From NCBI GenBank assembly GCA_902595535.1, contig CACJQI010000004.1:61193-125192 (forward strand): DNA of 64,000 nt. Reading direction: 5' to 3'. Shown piece after piece: positions 1-8,317 of the stretch. The stretch comes from an uncultured Pelagibacteraceae bacterium. Its GTDB lineage: Bacteria; Pseudomonadota; Alphaproteobacteria; Pelagibacterales; Pelagibacteraceae. Each line of letters opens with the position of its first letter. Position 1 is the stretch's first letter. The notes below the pieces were generated by a model that worked only from the letters and a program-made list of their open reading frames with translations, had not been told where the DNA came from and made no database searches. The translations under genes were made by a program, and so were the position numbers.

Positions 1-1
1 T

Positions 2-184
2 TTTATAAAATCAGTAACCAAAACATCATTCGTTATGAATCAATTTATATCAAAAGATGACAATATTATAGTTGAAGCGCAGGTTCATTTGGTATTTGTT
101 AATGATAAAAGTAAACCAGTTAAAGTGCCTCAAATTATTTTTGATAATTTCAAACCTTATTTTTGTGATAGTATTAAACTTTAG
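2..184 (+). CDS. Probable acyl-CoA thioesterase, C-terminal end (partial)
   Basis: Only the last 60 codons are present; the frame is open to the left edge and stops at TAG 182-184. The fragment has a charged turn (SKDDN), a long strand (IIVEAQVHLVFVN) and a KPVKVP segment. That order resembles the last strands of YbgC / 4-hydroxybenzoyl-CoA thioesterase hotdog proteins, where an A-x-x-x-x-V-x-V strand is followed by a proline-containing end. The active-site part lies outside the window, so the family call is tentative. The gene converges on the uracil-DNA glycosylase gene and overlaps its stop by 11 bp. Confidence 0.45.
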   Translation, partial: FIKSVTKTSFVMNQFISKDDNIIVEAQVHLVFVNDKSKPVKVPQIIFDNFKPYFCDSIKL

Positions 185-854
185 AAATTCTTTTAACTTT
201 CTGAAATAAATCGACCATCATTTTTGATGATACTAGTTTTGTATTAACATTTCTAGGACTAGGATGATAAGAGGATATTATGTTAATGTTATCTGGCATT
301 AGATATGATTTGCCATGTTTGAAATTATATTTTTTATTTAACTCATACTTATTTTTATATAATTTAATACAGTTATCAAAAGCAACTTTCCCCAAAGTTA
401 CGATTACTTTTAATTTTTTTAAATTGGAGATTTCAATATTAAAGTATTTAGAGCAATTATTTAGTTCATTATTTAGTGGCTTGTCATCAGGTGGCACACA
501 TTTTAATATGTTAGTAACATAGGCATTGTCAAGTTTCAGGCCATCATTAATATTTTCAGAAATTGGTTGGTTTGCAATTTTTGCTTCATAGAGACATTTA
601 AATAAAAATTCTCCAGATTTATCTCCGGTAAAAGCACGACCAGTTCTTGTTCCCCCATGAGCTGCAGGTGCTAACCCCAAGATTAAAATTTTTGCATCTA
701 TATCACCAAATCCTGTTACCGGTTTTCCCCAGTAAGAATCATTTAAATTTTGTTTTCTTTTTGTTGAACTCACTTTTTTTACAAATTTAACTAATCTTGG
801 ACATTTTTCACACTTAATTATTGTTTTATTTAAACTGTTTAATCTAATATCCAT
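174..854 (-). CDS. Uracil-DNA glycosylase, family 5 (UDGb type)
   Basis: Excises uracil and other deaminated bases from DNA to start base-excision repair. The 226-residue protein has motif 1 GLAPAAHG at 60-67 followed by RTGRAFTGD, the family-5 form with alanine where family 4 has a catalytic acidic residue. HPSPRN at 197-202 is the minor-groove/leaving-group loop. Cys15, Cys18, Cys119 and Cys134 fit the four ligands of the [4Fe-4S] cluster of families 4 and 5. The start is supported because the first Cys pair lies only 15 residues in, as is usual. The start codon is 2 bp from the divergent phosphatase start, so its promoter must lie inside that gene. Confidence 0.85.
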   Translation of the reverse strand: MDIRLNSLNKTIIKCEKCPRLVKFVKKVSSTKRKQNLNDSYWGKPVTGFGDIDAKILILGLAPAAHGGTRTGRAFTGDKSGEFLFKCLYEAKIANQPISENINDGLKLDNAYVTNILKCVPPDDKPLNNELNNCSKYFNIEISNLKKLKVIVTLGKVAFDNCIKLYKNKYELNKKYNFKHGKSYLMPDNINIISSYHPSPRNVNTKLVSSKMMVDLFQKVKRISKV

Positions 855-856
855 AT

Positions 857-1414
857 ATGAAATTTTATAAAACTCTTTTTTTTATTTTTATATTTTTAAC
901 TTGTAGTGTCAAAGCAGATTTAAATAATAATTTAATAAATGAACTGAAGCTGGGGGGAAAGTTAATATTCATGCGTCACGCTTATGCACCGGGCAATGGA
1001 GACCCTCAAAATTTCAATTTATACGATTGTTCTACTCAGAGGAATTTAAGTGAAAATGGGAGAGAGCAATCTAAAAAAATTGGCAACTTATTCCTTAAAA
1101 ATAAGATTGATATAAAGAATGTTTATTCAAGTGAATGGTGCAGATGTAAAGAAACTGCCTCTATTGCTTTTAAAAATTTTAAAACAAAAAAATTTTTAAA
1201 CTCTTTTTACAGTTCACAATTTGCAAAAAATAGAAAAAAACAAGTAAAAGAATTCCAAGAATTTATAAATAATTGGGATAAAAAAGAAAATTTAATATTT
1301 GTCACTCATTATGTGTTTATTTCTGAAATACTAAATTATGCACCCTCATCTGGAGAGATGGTTATTACTGATAAAAATCTAAATATTGTTGATACTTTAG
1401 AAATTGAATATTAA
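857..1414 (+). CDS. Secreted histidine phosphatase family protein
   Basis: 185 residues. Residues 1-20 form a signal peptide (basic start, hydrophobic core, cleavage after SVKA), so it probably acts in the periplasm. The branch-1 histidine phosphatase fold is shown by FMRHA (Arg40, nucleophile His41), the LSENGREQ motif (Glu69 region), SSEWCRC and the second catalytic histidine in FVTHY (His151). The DCSTQRNLSE and SSEWCRCKETA segments are typical of a widespread secreted subfamily of unknown substrate. A phosphoglycerate mutase role is unlikely for an exported protein. The signal peptide fixes the start. A TTGTTT-N18-TAATAT promoter-like pair ends 6 bp before the ATG. Confidence 0.8.
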   Translation: MKFYKTLFFIFIFLTCSVKADLNNNLINELKLGGKLIFMRHAYAPGNGDPQNFNLYDCSTQRNLSENGREQSKKIGNLFLKNKIDIKNVYSSEWCRCKETASIAFKNFKTKKFLNSFYSSQFAKNRKKQVKEFQEFINNWDKKENLIFVTHYVFISEILNYAPSSGEMVITDKNLNIVDTLEIEY

Positions 1415-1425
1415 ATTACATTATT

Positions 1426-1566
1426 ATGTCATCTAAAAGAGCAATGCGACAAGCACAAAAACAAGCGTATGCAAAACATAGATCAAATATTACTAATAAT
1501 AGGTTCGAATTAAAAAAAAAATTTCTAAATAAAAATAATGAAAAAAAAAAGAAAAACAAAGATTAG
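1426..1566 (+). CDS. Small basic hypothetical protein (46 aa)
   Basis: A 46-codon ORF starting 11 bp after the phosphatase stop and ending at TAG 1564-1566. The product starts MSSKRAMRQAQKQAYAKHRS and ends in a lysine/asparagine-rich tail (EKKKKNKD). It has no membrane segment or cysteine. The Ala/Gln/Arg-rich first half is not what translated AT-rich spacer normally gives, which favours a real gene. It overlaps the stop of the convergent secreted-protein gene by 4 bp. No function can be assigned; a nucleic-acid or ribosome-binding role would fit the charge but is a guess. Confidence 0.45.
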   Translation: MSSKRAMRQAQKQAYAKHRSNITNNRFELKKKFLNKNNEKKKKNKD

Positions 1567-1985
1567 CTTTGTTGATCAAATTTTTCTATTTTTTTGCAAG
1601 TTGAAACCTTAGAAACACTTTCAATATCATTTAAAACTGCTTTAATAAATATTTCTTGTTTATCTTTTTCAAACAAAATTTGAGTATAAAATTGTGGATA
1701 TCCATGTTTTAAAGTTAATATCTTGTCTCCTTCTTCATAAATATTCCTAATATATGAATTTGATTTTTTTACACTTAAATCAGTAATTCTGTATTTTTGA
1801 TAAGTTTTTTCATTGTATACATAATTTCTTGTCATTGTTAGCTCGTTAAGATTTAAAATGTATTCATTTTTTAAAAAACCATCTTCTTTATGATCACATT
1901 TACTTAATATAATTATTTCAGCATCTAATTTGAGAAATGTAAAAAAAATTAATATTAAAAATATAAAAAAATTATTTTTTTTCAT
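1563..1985 (-). CDS. Hypothetical secreted protein
   Basis: 140 residues that I do not recognise. The first 22 residues are a signal peptide (MKKNN, then a Phe/Ile/Leu core, cleavage near LDA). The mature part is mostly predicted beta (EYILNLNELTMTRN, YRITDLSVKKS, QILFEKDKQEIFIKAVLN) and has two cysteines, in SKCDH near the start and STCKK near the end, placed to form one disulfide. It is probably a small periplasmic protein. Its start overlaps the end of the upstream 57-residue membrane protein by 14 bp, so the two are likely translated together. Confidence 0.65.
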   Translation of the reverse strand: MKKNNFFIFLILIFFTFLKLDAEIIILSKCDHKEDGFLKNEYILNLNELTMTRNYVYNEKTYQKYRITDLSVKKSNSYIRNIYEEGDKILTLKHGYPQFYTQILFEKDKQEIFIKAVLNDIESVSKVSTCKKIEKFDQQS

Positions 1986-2145
1986 TTTTATCTACATAAA
2001 AAAGAGCTATCAAAAAAATGATAGTCCATAAAAATATTGACATAGTTTTGATGAATGTAGTATTTGCCCCCCAAACATCGAAAAAAAGTGCTCCAATTAT
2101 AACCCCTAAAATATAAGTAATTATTAATATTTTTAATTTGTTCAT
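1972..2145 (-). CDS. Small two-helix membrane protein (57 aa)
   Basis: ATG at 2145-2143 and TAA at 1974-1972 on the minus strand give 57 residues. The sequence is two hydrophobic helices, about residues 4-22 (LKILIITYILGVIIGALFF) and 33-50 (KTMSIFLWTIIFLIALFY), joined by a DVWGANTTF loop and ending in a charged tail DKNEKK. A Gly-x-x-x-Gly-like pattern (GVIIG) lies in helix 1. It overlaps the secreted-protein gene downstream by 14 bp, which supports both as coding. The function is unknown. Confidence 0.6.
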   Translation of the reverse strand: MNKLKILIITYILGVIIGALFFDVWGANTTFIKTMSIFLWTIIFLIALFYVDKNEKK

Positions 2146-2206
2146 TTGAATTAATAGATCTATAGAATTTTAAAGCATAAAATTATCATTTTTTTATTAA
2201 TTGTCA

Positions 2207-2235
2207 TTGGACAAATAGTTTCAATAATATATAAA
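2207..2235 (+). promoter_or_regulatory. Sigma-70-type promoter for tRNA-Leu
   Basis: TTGGAC (2207-2212) and TATAAA (2230-2235) are separated by 17 bp, giving a start near 2242, about 8 bp upstream of the mature tRNA. No gene covers this stretch, which supports a real promoter. It probably also drives tig. Confidence 0.55.
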
Positions 2236-2249
2236 ACCTCGTAATTTGT

Positions 2250-2334
2250 GGGGCGATGGCGGAATTGGTAGACGCGTTGGTCTTAGGAACCAATATTTTC
2301 GGATGTGAAGGTTCGAGTCCTTTTCGCCCTACCA
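2250..2334 (+). tRNA. tRNA-Leu (anticodon UAG)
   Basis: 85 nt. The acceptor GGGGCGA pairs with TCGCCCT (one G-T pair), followed by discriminator A and encoded CCA at 2332-2334. The D-arm sequence GCGGAATTGGTAGACGC is the usual leucine form. The anticodon stem TTGGT/ACCAA encloses loop CTTAGGA, so the anticodon is TAG. A variable arm (ATTTTCGGATGTGA region) and T-loop GGTTCGAGTCC follow. It reads CUA and, by wobble, other CUN leucine codons. The tig start codon is only 10 bp past the CCA. Confidence 0.96.
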
Positions 2335-2344
2335 AAAAAATATT

Positions 2345-3778
2345 ATGAAGGTAACAATAGAAAACATAAAAGGTTTAAACAAAGACGTAAAGGTTTTAAT
2401 AGACAAAGAAACGATGAACTCTCATATGGATGAAAAATATGAAGAGATTAAAAGTACTGTTAATTTAAAAGGATTTCGTCCAGGTAAAGTTCCAAAAGAA
2501 GTTTTAAAAAGACAATTTGGAAAAGCAGTCTTTGGTGAAGTTTTAGATAAAGTTCTAAAAGACACTTCAGCTAAAGCATTAGAGGAAAACAAAATTAAAC
2601 CTGCTGGTCAACCTAAACTTGATCTTAAGATCTATGGTGAAGATAAAGAATTAGAGTATGTTCTGTCAGTTACAGAACTTCCCAAAGTTGAGACTAAATC
2701 ATTAGAAAGTATTAAATTTGATCAATATTCAGTTAAAATTGATGATAGTGAGACAGATAAAAGAATTAAAGAAATTGCAAAAAATCAACCAAGTTTTAAA
2801 GAGGCATCACCTGAAACAAAAGCAAAAGAAGGCGATTTGGTTACTTTAGATTATAACGCTACAGTTGATGGAAAAGAATTTAAAGGTAGTGAAGGTAAAA
2901 ATACTCAATTAACATTAGGAAAAGACTTATTCTTAAAAGGCTTTGATAAACAATTAATTGGCGCTAAAAAAGATGATGAAAAAATAGTTGAAGCCACTTT
3001 ACCAGAAAATTTTCCTGAAAAAGAATTAGTAAATAAAAAAGCTAAATTTGTTTGTAAAATTTTAAATGTTAAAAATCCTGAAGATGTAAAAATTAATGAT
3101 GATTTTGCTAAAAATTTAGGTGCAAAAGATCTAAATGATTTAAAAACTTTAATTTCAAAACAGATTAATGATGAATATAAAAATTCTTTAGATCAGTTAG
3201 CTAAAAATCAAATTCTTAAAGAAATAGAGAAAATTAAAGTAGATGAAATTCCTGAAAATTTAATTGAAGGAGAGATAAAAATTCTTTCTCAAGGAATGTC
3301 TGAAGATGAAGCTAAAAAAAATAAAGCTAGATTTACTGAAACTGCCAAAACTAGAATAAAGACTGGATTAATTTTAAACGAGTTTGGTGAACAAAATAAG
3401 ATACAAGTATCAGAGCAAGAAATTCAAGCAGAAGTTCAAAAACAATTAAAAATGATGCCTGGACAAGAAAAAATGGTAATGGATTTTTATCAAAAAAATC
3501 CTTCAGCTGTAGCTAGCTTGAGAGGAACTGTTTATGAAGAAAAGATTTTAAATTTAATTAAAGAAAAAGCTAAACCCAATAAAAAAGAAATATCTAAAGC
3601 CGAAGCTGAAAAAATTTTAAAAGAAGCTCATAATCATGATCACAATCAAGATATAGAAGCAATGGATGAGAAAAAAGAGACAAAAAAAAAAGTTAAACCA
3701 AAATCTGATGAGAAAAAAAAACCATCAGCAAAATCATCTAAATCTAAGCCTGTAGCAAAAAAAGTTAGCAAAAAGTAA
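2345..3778 (+). CDS. tig: Trigger factor
   Basis: Ribosome-bound chaperone and prolyl isomerase that meets nascent chains at the exit tunnel. The 477-residue protein has an N-terminal ribosome-binding domain with signature GFRPGKVP (43-50), an FKBP-type isomerase domain about 155-245 (starting [16 protein letters not shown]) and the helical C-terminal chaperone domain from about 250 to 425. It is longer than the usual 430-450 because of a low-complexity tail after about 430 that includes HNHDHNQD and many Lys/Ser repeats. The gene starts 10 bp after tRNA-Leu and is probably on the same transcript. clpP follows after 32 bp. Confidence 0.95.
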   Translation: MKVTIENIKGLNKDVKVLIDKETMNSHMDEKYEEIKSTVNLKGFRPGKVPKEVLKRQFGKAVFGEVLDKVLKDTSAKALEENKIKPAGQPKLDLKIYGEDKELEYVLSVTELPKVETKSLESIKFDQYSVKIDDSETDKRIKEIAKNQPSFKEASPETKAKEGDLVTLDYNATVDGKEFKGSEGKNTQLTLGKDLFLKGFDKQLIGAKKDDEKIVEATLPENFPEKELVNKKAKFVCKILNVKNPEDVKINDDFAKNLGAKDLNDLKTLISKQINDEYKNSLDQLAKNQILKEIEKIKVDEIPENLIEGEIKILSQGMSEDEAKKNKARFTETAKTRIKTGLILNEFGEQNKIQVSEQEIQAEVQKQLKMMPGQEKMVMDFYQKNPSAVASLRGTVYEEKILNLIKEKAKPNKKEISKAEAEKILKEAHNHDHNQDIEAMDEKKETKKKVKPKSDEKKKPSAKSSKSKPVAKKVSKK

Positions 3779-3782
3779 TCTC

Positions 3783-3810
3783 AAGTTGTATAAGTAATAC
3801 GAATCAACTT
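3783..3810 (+). promoter_or_regulatory. Inverted repeat ending at the clpP start codon
   Basis: AAGTT (3783-3787) pairs with AACTT (3806-3810), and inside it GTAT (3788-3791) pairs with ATAC (3797-3800), leaving a five-base loop and a five-base bulge. The 3' arm ends directly at the ATG at 3811. Such a hairpin could limit ribosome access to clpP, but it is AT-rich and may be chance. Confidence 0.3.
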
Positions 3811-4422
3811 ATGACAACTAAATTATCTGAAAATATGAATACATTAGTTCCAATGGTAGTGGAGCAATCAAATAAAGGTGAAAGAGCTTATGATATTTAT
3901 TCAAGACTTTTAAAAGAGAGAATAATTTTTTTAACTGGTCAAATAAATGACAATGTAGCATCACTAGTTACTGCTCAATTATTATTTCTAGAGGCTGAAG
4001 ATCCTAAAAAAGAAATTTACTTATATATCAATAGCCCTGGTGGTTTGGTTACTGCTGGTCTTGGTATTTATGACACTATGCAATATGTTAAACCAGACAT
4101 TTCAACTTTGTGTATTGGCCAAGCAGCTTCAATGGGATCATTTTTACTTGCTGCTGGCACAAAAGGAAAAAGATTTTCTCTCCCAAATTCAAGAGTTATG
4201 GTACATCAACCTTCTGCAGGTTTTCAAGGACAAGTAACTGATATTGAAATTCATGCAAATGAAGTCTCATCACTGAAAAAAAGATTAAATGAAATCTATT
4301 CTAAACATACAGGCAAATCTGTAGATGAAGTTAAGGCTGCTTTAGAGAGAGATAATTTTATGACAGCTGATGTTGCAAAAGAATTTGGTCTTATAGACGA
4401 AGTAGTAGAAAAAAGATCTTAA
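3811..4422 (+). CDS. clpP: ATP-dependent Clp protease proteolytic subunit
   Basis: Serine peptidase that forms the 14-subunit degradation chamber and works with ClpX or ClpA. The 203-residue protein carries the complete triad: Ser107 in GQAASMGS, His132 in MVHQPSAG and Asp181 in ERDNFM. The oxyanion-strand INSPGG at 74-79 is also present. The core start [19 protein letters not shown] is canonical; the ATG at 3811 gives a short N-terminal extension, and an in-frame ATG at 3835 is an alternative start. It lies between tig and clpX, the usual alphaproteobacterial arrangement. Confidence 0.96.
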   Translation: MTTKLSENMNTLVPMVVEQSNKGERAYDIYSRLLKERIIFLTGQINDNVASLVTAQLLFLEAEDPKKEIYLYINSPGGLVTAGLGIYDTMQYVKPDISTLCIGQAASMGSFLLAAGTKGKRFSLPNSRVMVHQPSAGFQGQVTDIEIHANEVSSLKKRLNEIYSKHTGKSVDEVKAALERDNFMTADVAKEFGLIDEVVEKRS

Positions 4423-4474
4423 AACACTATATATAGAATATTTGATAATCCAAACTTGATTAGTTGGAGTCTTA

Positions 4475-4480
4475 TATAAT
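4475..4480 (+). promoter_or_regulatory. Possible -10 element upstream of clpX
   Basis: A perfect TATAAT lies 31 bp before the clpX ATG in an 89-bp gap. There is no convincing -35 at 16-18 bp: TTGATT at 4456 is only 13 bp away. An imperfect hairpin (4450-4467) lies just upstream. It suggests clpX may have its own promoter besides read-through from clpP. Confidence 0.3.
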
Positions 4481-4511
4481 AAGGTAACATAATTGATTCG
4501 AAATAAATTTT

Positions 4512-5780
4512 ATGACAACAAATAATAAAAATATTCTTTACTGTTCTTTTTGTGGAAAGAGTCAACACGAAGTTAGAAAATTAATTGCTGGGCCTACAGT
4601 ATTTATTTGTGATGAATGTGTTGAACTATGTATGGATATTATTAAAGAAGAAAACAAAGATACGTTTGTAAAGCATCAAGACGGACTTCCTTCACCAAAA
4701 GAAATATGTTCTGTTTTAGATGATTATGTAATAGGTCAACCGCATGCTAAGAAAGTTTTATCTGTAGCAGTTCACAATCACTATAAAAGATTAAACTATG
4801 AGAGCAAAACTAGTAAAAATGTTGAACTTGCAAAATCTAATATTCTATTAGTAGGACCAACAGGATGTGGTAAAACTTTGTTAGCTCAGACATTAGCTAG
4901 AATTTTAGATGTTCCTTTCACAATGGCTGATGCTACCACTTTAACAGAAGCAGGTTATGTTGGTGAAGATGTTGAAAATATTATTTTAAAACTTTTACAA
5001 GCTTCTGATTACAATGTTGAAAAAGCACAAAGAGGAATTGTTTATATTGATGAAGTAGACAAGATTAGTAGAAAATCTGAAAACCCTTCAATTACAAGAG
5101 ATGTTTCTGGCGAAGGTGTTCAACAAGCTTTGTTAAAAATTATGGAAGGAACAGTAGCAAGCGTTCCACCTCAGGGAGGAAGAAAACATCCTCAACAAGA
5201 ATTTTTACAAGTTGATACAACAAACATATTATTTATTTGTGGAGGAGCTTTTGCTGGACTTGATAAAATTATCTCTCAGAGAGACAAGGGTACATCAATA
5301 GGTTTTGGCGCAGATGTTAAAAATACTCAAGATAAAAAGACTGGTGAATGGATGAAAATTCTTGAGCCAGAAGATTTATTGAAATTTGGTCTAATACCTG
5401 AATTTATTGGAAGACTACCCATGATTGCAACACTTGAGGATTTGGATGAAAAATCATTAATAAAGATTCTTCAAGAACCAAAGAATTCACTAACAAAACA
5501 ATATCAAGAACTTTTTAAATTGGATGGTGCGAAACTAACATTTAAAGAAAATGCACTAAAAGAAATTGCACAAAAAGCGATTAGTAAAAAAACAGGCGCA
5601 AGAGGCTTAAGATCTATCTTAGAAAATATATTATTAAAAACAATGTACGACTTGCCAAGTCAAGATAATGTTGAAGAAGTAATAGTTGACGCAGGAGCAG
5701 CTAAAGGACAATCTCAACCTATTTTAGTTCATGCTAAAGGTGACAATAAATCAAAGTCAAACAAACCGTCAGCGGCTTAA
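4512..5780 (+). CDS. clpX: ATP-dependent Clp protease ATP-binding subunit
   Basis: AAA+ unfoldase that recognises tagged substrates and feeds them to ClpP. The 422-residue protein has the N-terminal zinc finger (Cys11, Cys14, Cys33, Cys36) used for dimerisation and adaptor binding. Walker A is GPTGCGKT at 115-122, the pore-1 loop is GYVGED at 148-153 and Walker B is VYIDEVDK at 177-184. GGRKHPQ is the RKH pore-entry loop, and [10 protein letters not shown] is the sensor-2 region. Length and domain order are normal. The C-terminal tail is short and Lys/Ser-rich. It pairs with clpP upstream and is followed by lon after 60 bp. Confidence 0.97.
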   Translation: MTTNNKNILYCSFCGKSQHEVRKLIAGPTVFICDECVELCMDIIKEENKDTFVKHQDGLPSPKEICSVLDDYVIGQPHAKKVLSVAVHNHYKRLNYESKTSKNVELAKSNILLVGPTGCGKTLLAQTLARILDVPFTMADATTLTEAGYVGEDVENIILKLLQASDYNVEKAQRGIVYIDEVDKISRKSENPSITRDVSGEGVQQALLKIMEGTVASVPPQGGRKHPQQEFLQVDTTNILFICGGAFAGLDKIISQRDKGTSIGFGADVKNTQDKKTGEWMKILEPEDLLKFGLIPEFIGRLPMIATLEDLDEKSLIKILQEPKNSLTKQYQELFKLDGAKLTFKENALKEIAQKAISKKTGARGLRSILENILLKTMYDLPSQDNVEEVIVDAGAAKGQSQPILVHAKGDNKSKSNKPSAA

Positions 5781-5840
5781 TATCCTTAATAAGTAATAAA
5801 AACCTATTGCAATATAAAATATAATATCCATATTATTCCT

Positions 5841-8219
5841 ATGGACGTTAAAATAACATTACCTTTATTGCCTCTTAGAGATATTGTTGTATTTCCAAGT
5901 ATGGTCATTCCTTTATTTGTTGGTCGTGATAAATCTATCTCTGCATTAAATGAAGTAATGAAAAAGGATAAAAAGATTATTCTTGTTACTCAAAAAAATT
6001 CTGAAATTGATGACCCTAATAAAACTGATATTTTTATGTACGGTTGTGAAGGTAACATACTTCAACTATTAAAATTACCAGACGGAACAGTTAAAGTCTT
6101 AGTAGAAGGTATTAAAAGAATAAAAATCTTGGATTTTAAAGATAATGATAAGTTTATTACTTGTGATTATTCATATTGCAATGACATAGTTTCAAAGGAT
6201 GAGGATTTATATCCATTAGCTGTAACAGCTCTAAGAAGATTAGAAAAACTGACTTCTATTAACAAAAAAGTTTCAAGTGAAACTATTAACACAATCAAAC
6301 AATTAAAAGACCCATCTCAAATTGCTGACAACATAGCATCACATATAAATGCTACAATTTCTGAAAAACAACAAATTTTTGAAACAGTAGATGTAAAGAA
6401 AAGATTGAATGCCATAATTAAAATAATGGAAAATGAAACTAGCATTATTGGTGTTGAAAAAAGAATAAGAGGTAGAGTTAAGACTCAGATGGAGAAAACT
6501 CAAAGAGAATATTATTTAAATGAACAATTAAAAGCTATTCAAAAAGAATTAGGTGAAATTGAAGATGGTAAGGATGAAACTTCAAGTCTGAATAAAGCTA
6601 TTACAAAAGCTAAAATGCCAAAAGAAGTTGAAAAAAAATGCTTACAAGAATTAAAGAAATTAAAAAATATGAGTCCTATGTCTGCGGAGGCTACTGTTGT
6701 GAGAAATTATTTAGACTGGATGACAGAACTTCCTTGGCACAAAAAAAGTGAAGTAGATATTGATCTAACTAAAGCTTTAAATATTCTTGATACTGATCAC
6801 TTTGGATTAGAGAAAGTAAAAGAGAGAATTATTGAATTTTTAGCAGTTCAAAAAAGAATGGACAAAATTAAAGGCCCAATACTATGTTTAGTTGGTCCTC
6901 CAGGAGTAGGAAAAACTTCTTTAGGTAAATCTATTGCTAAAGCTACTAACAGAGAGTTCGTTAGATTGTCAGTCGGTGGAATGAGAGATGAAGCTGAGAT
7001 AAGAGGTCATAGAAGAACTTACATTGGTTCTTTACCCGGTAAAATAATTCAAATGATGAAAAAAGCGGGTACTAAAAATCCTTTAATTTTACTCGATGAA
7101 ATTGACAAAATTGGTAATGATTATAGAGGCGATCCATCTTCCGCTTTATTAGAAGCATTAGACCCAGAACAAAATACAACTTTCAACGATCATTATCTAG
7201 AAGTAGATTATGATCTTTCAGATGTAATGTTTGTAACTACTGCAAACACTCTAAATATTCTTCCGCCACTTTTAGATAGAATGGAAGTTATAAGATTAGC
7301 TGGTTACACAGAGGATGAAAAAATAAGTATTGCCAATAAGTATCTTTTGCCGAAACAAATCAAAGATAACGGTGTTAAAGACAAAGAGATGAAATTAGAT
7401 GACAATATTATCAAAGAAGTTATCAGAGGTTATACAAAAGAGTCTGGTGTTAGAAATTTAGAGAGAGAAATTTCAAAATTAGCAAGAAAAGTTGTTAAAA
7501 AAGTTGTAGCTGGTGAAGAAAAGGAAGTTAATATAAATGATAAAAACCTATCTGACTTTCTTGGTGTAGCTAAATTTAAATTTGGAGAGCTTGAAGCTGA
7601 AAACAGAGTTGGCATTGTAACAGGTCTAGCGTGGACAGAATATGGTGGTGAGATTTTAAAAATTGAAACTGTCACTATGCCAGGTAAGGGTAGAATGCAA
7701 ATTACCGGAAAACTTGGAGATGTTATGCAAGAGTCAGTTAAAGCTGCGAAATCTTTTGTAAGATCTAAGTGTTTAGAGTACGGAATTATACCTCCGCTAT
7801 TTGAAAAGAAAGATTTTCATATACATGTTCCTGAGGGTGCAACACCAAAAGATGGTCCATCAGCAGGTATTGGTATGGTTACTTCAATCGTATCTTCTAT
7901 TACAAACATTCCAATAAGAAGAGATGTTGCTATGACTGGTGAAGTCACTTTAACAGGCCAAGTTTTACCAATTGGTGGATTAAAAGAAAAATTATTAGCA
8001 GCTCATAGAGCTGGAATTAAAGAAGTGCTCATTCCAAAAGAAAATGAGAAAGACTTAGTTGATATGCCAAAAAAAATAACTGATGATATTAAAATTTCTC
8101 CAGTTGAACATGCTGATCAAGTACTTAAAATAGCTCTAACAAAAGAACTTAAGCCGACAGAATGGGTAGAAGTTGATATAGCTAAAAAAGACGATAAGTC
8201 ACAAGCAAGCATCCAATAA
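5841..8219 (+). CDS. lon: ATP-dependent Lon protease
   Basis: Cytoplasmic AAA+ serine protease for damaged and regulatory proteins. The 792-residue protein has the N-terminal substrate-binding LON domain (about 6-200), a coiled-coil linker and the ATPase with Walker A GPPGVGKT (352-359) and Walker B LILLDEID (415-422). The C-terminal peptidase has catalytic Ser674 in PKDGPSAG and Lys717 in GGLKEKLL, with the usual 43-residue spacing of the dyad. It is complete and of normal length. In many alphaproteobacteria a HU gene follows; here a TRAP transporter follows. Confidence 0.97.
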   Translation: MDVKITLPLLPLRDIVVFPSMVIPLFVGRDKSISALNEVMKKDKKIILVTQKNSEIDDPNKTDIFMYGCEGNILQLLKLPDGTVKVLVEGIKRIKILDFKDNDKFITCDYSYCNDIVSKDEDLYPLAVTALRRLEKLTSINKKVSSETINTIKQLKDPSQIADNIASHINATISEKQQIFETVDVKKRLNAIIKIMENETSIIGVEKRIRGRVKTQMEKTQREYYLNEQLKAIQKELGEIEDGKDETSSLNKAITKAKMPKEVEKKCLQELKKLKNMSPMSAEATVVRNYLDWMTELPWHKKSEVDIDLTKALNILDTDHFGLEKVKERIIEFLAVQKRMDKIKGPILCLVGPPGVGKTSLGKSIAKATNREFVRLSVGGMRDEAEIRGHRRTYIGSLPGKIIQMMKKAGTKNPLILLDEIDKIGNDYRGDPSSALLEALDPEQNTTFNDHYLEVDYDLSDVMFVTTANTLNILPPLLDRMEVIRLAGYTEDEKISIANKYLLPKQIKDNGVKDKEMKLDDNIIKEVIRGYTKESGVRNLEREISKLARKVVKKVVAGEEKEVNINDKNLSDFLGVAKFKFGELEAENRVGIVTGLAWTEYGGEILKIETVTMPGKGRMQITGKLGDVMQESVKAAKSFVRSKCLEYGIIPPLFEKKDFHIHVPEGATPKDGPSAGIGMVTSIVSSITNIPIRRDVAMTGEVTLTGQVLPIGGLKEKLLAAHRAGIKEVLIPKENEKDLVDMPKKITDDIKISPVEHADQVLKIALTKELKPTEWVEVDIAKKDDKSQASIQ

Positions 8220-8317
8220 GAGCAATCTTTTTCAATTCTTAATCATTATTAAGCTAGGAATCTGCTCATAATTTATGTAAGTTTTTATAAATTAAATAAA
8301 CTTATAGAGGGGATAAT
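8220..8317 (+). promoter_or_regulatory. lon-dctP spacer with candidate leader structure and Shine-Dalgarno
   Basis: No gene here. GAGCA (8220-8224) can close with TGCTC (8263-8267) around an inner hairpin CTTAAT/ATTAAG (8238-8253). A second stem TAAGTTT/AAACTTA spans 8278-8304. Directly after it is GAGGGG, 8 bp before the dctP ATG and one of the few clear Shine-Dalgarno sites in the window. It could be a lon terminator, an RNA leader or both; I see no clear T-run. Confidence 0.3.

Noticed and set aside
280..522. 80-codon plus-strand frame inside the uracil-DNA glycosylase gene
   Set aside because: The glycosylase motifs on the minus strand are clear; the plus-strand product looks like reverse-translated AT-rich sequence.
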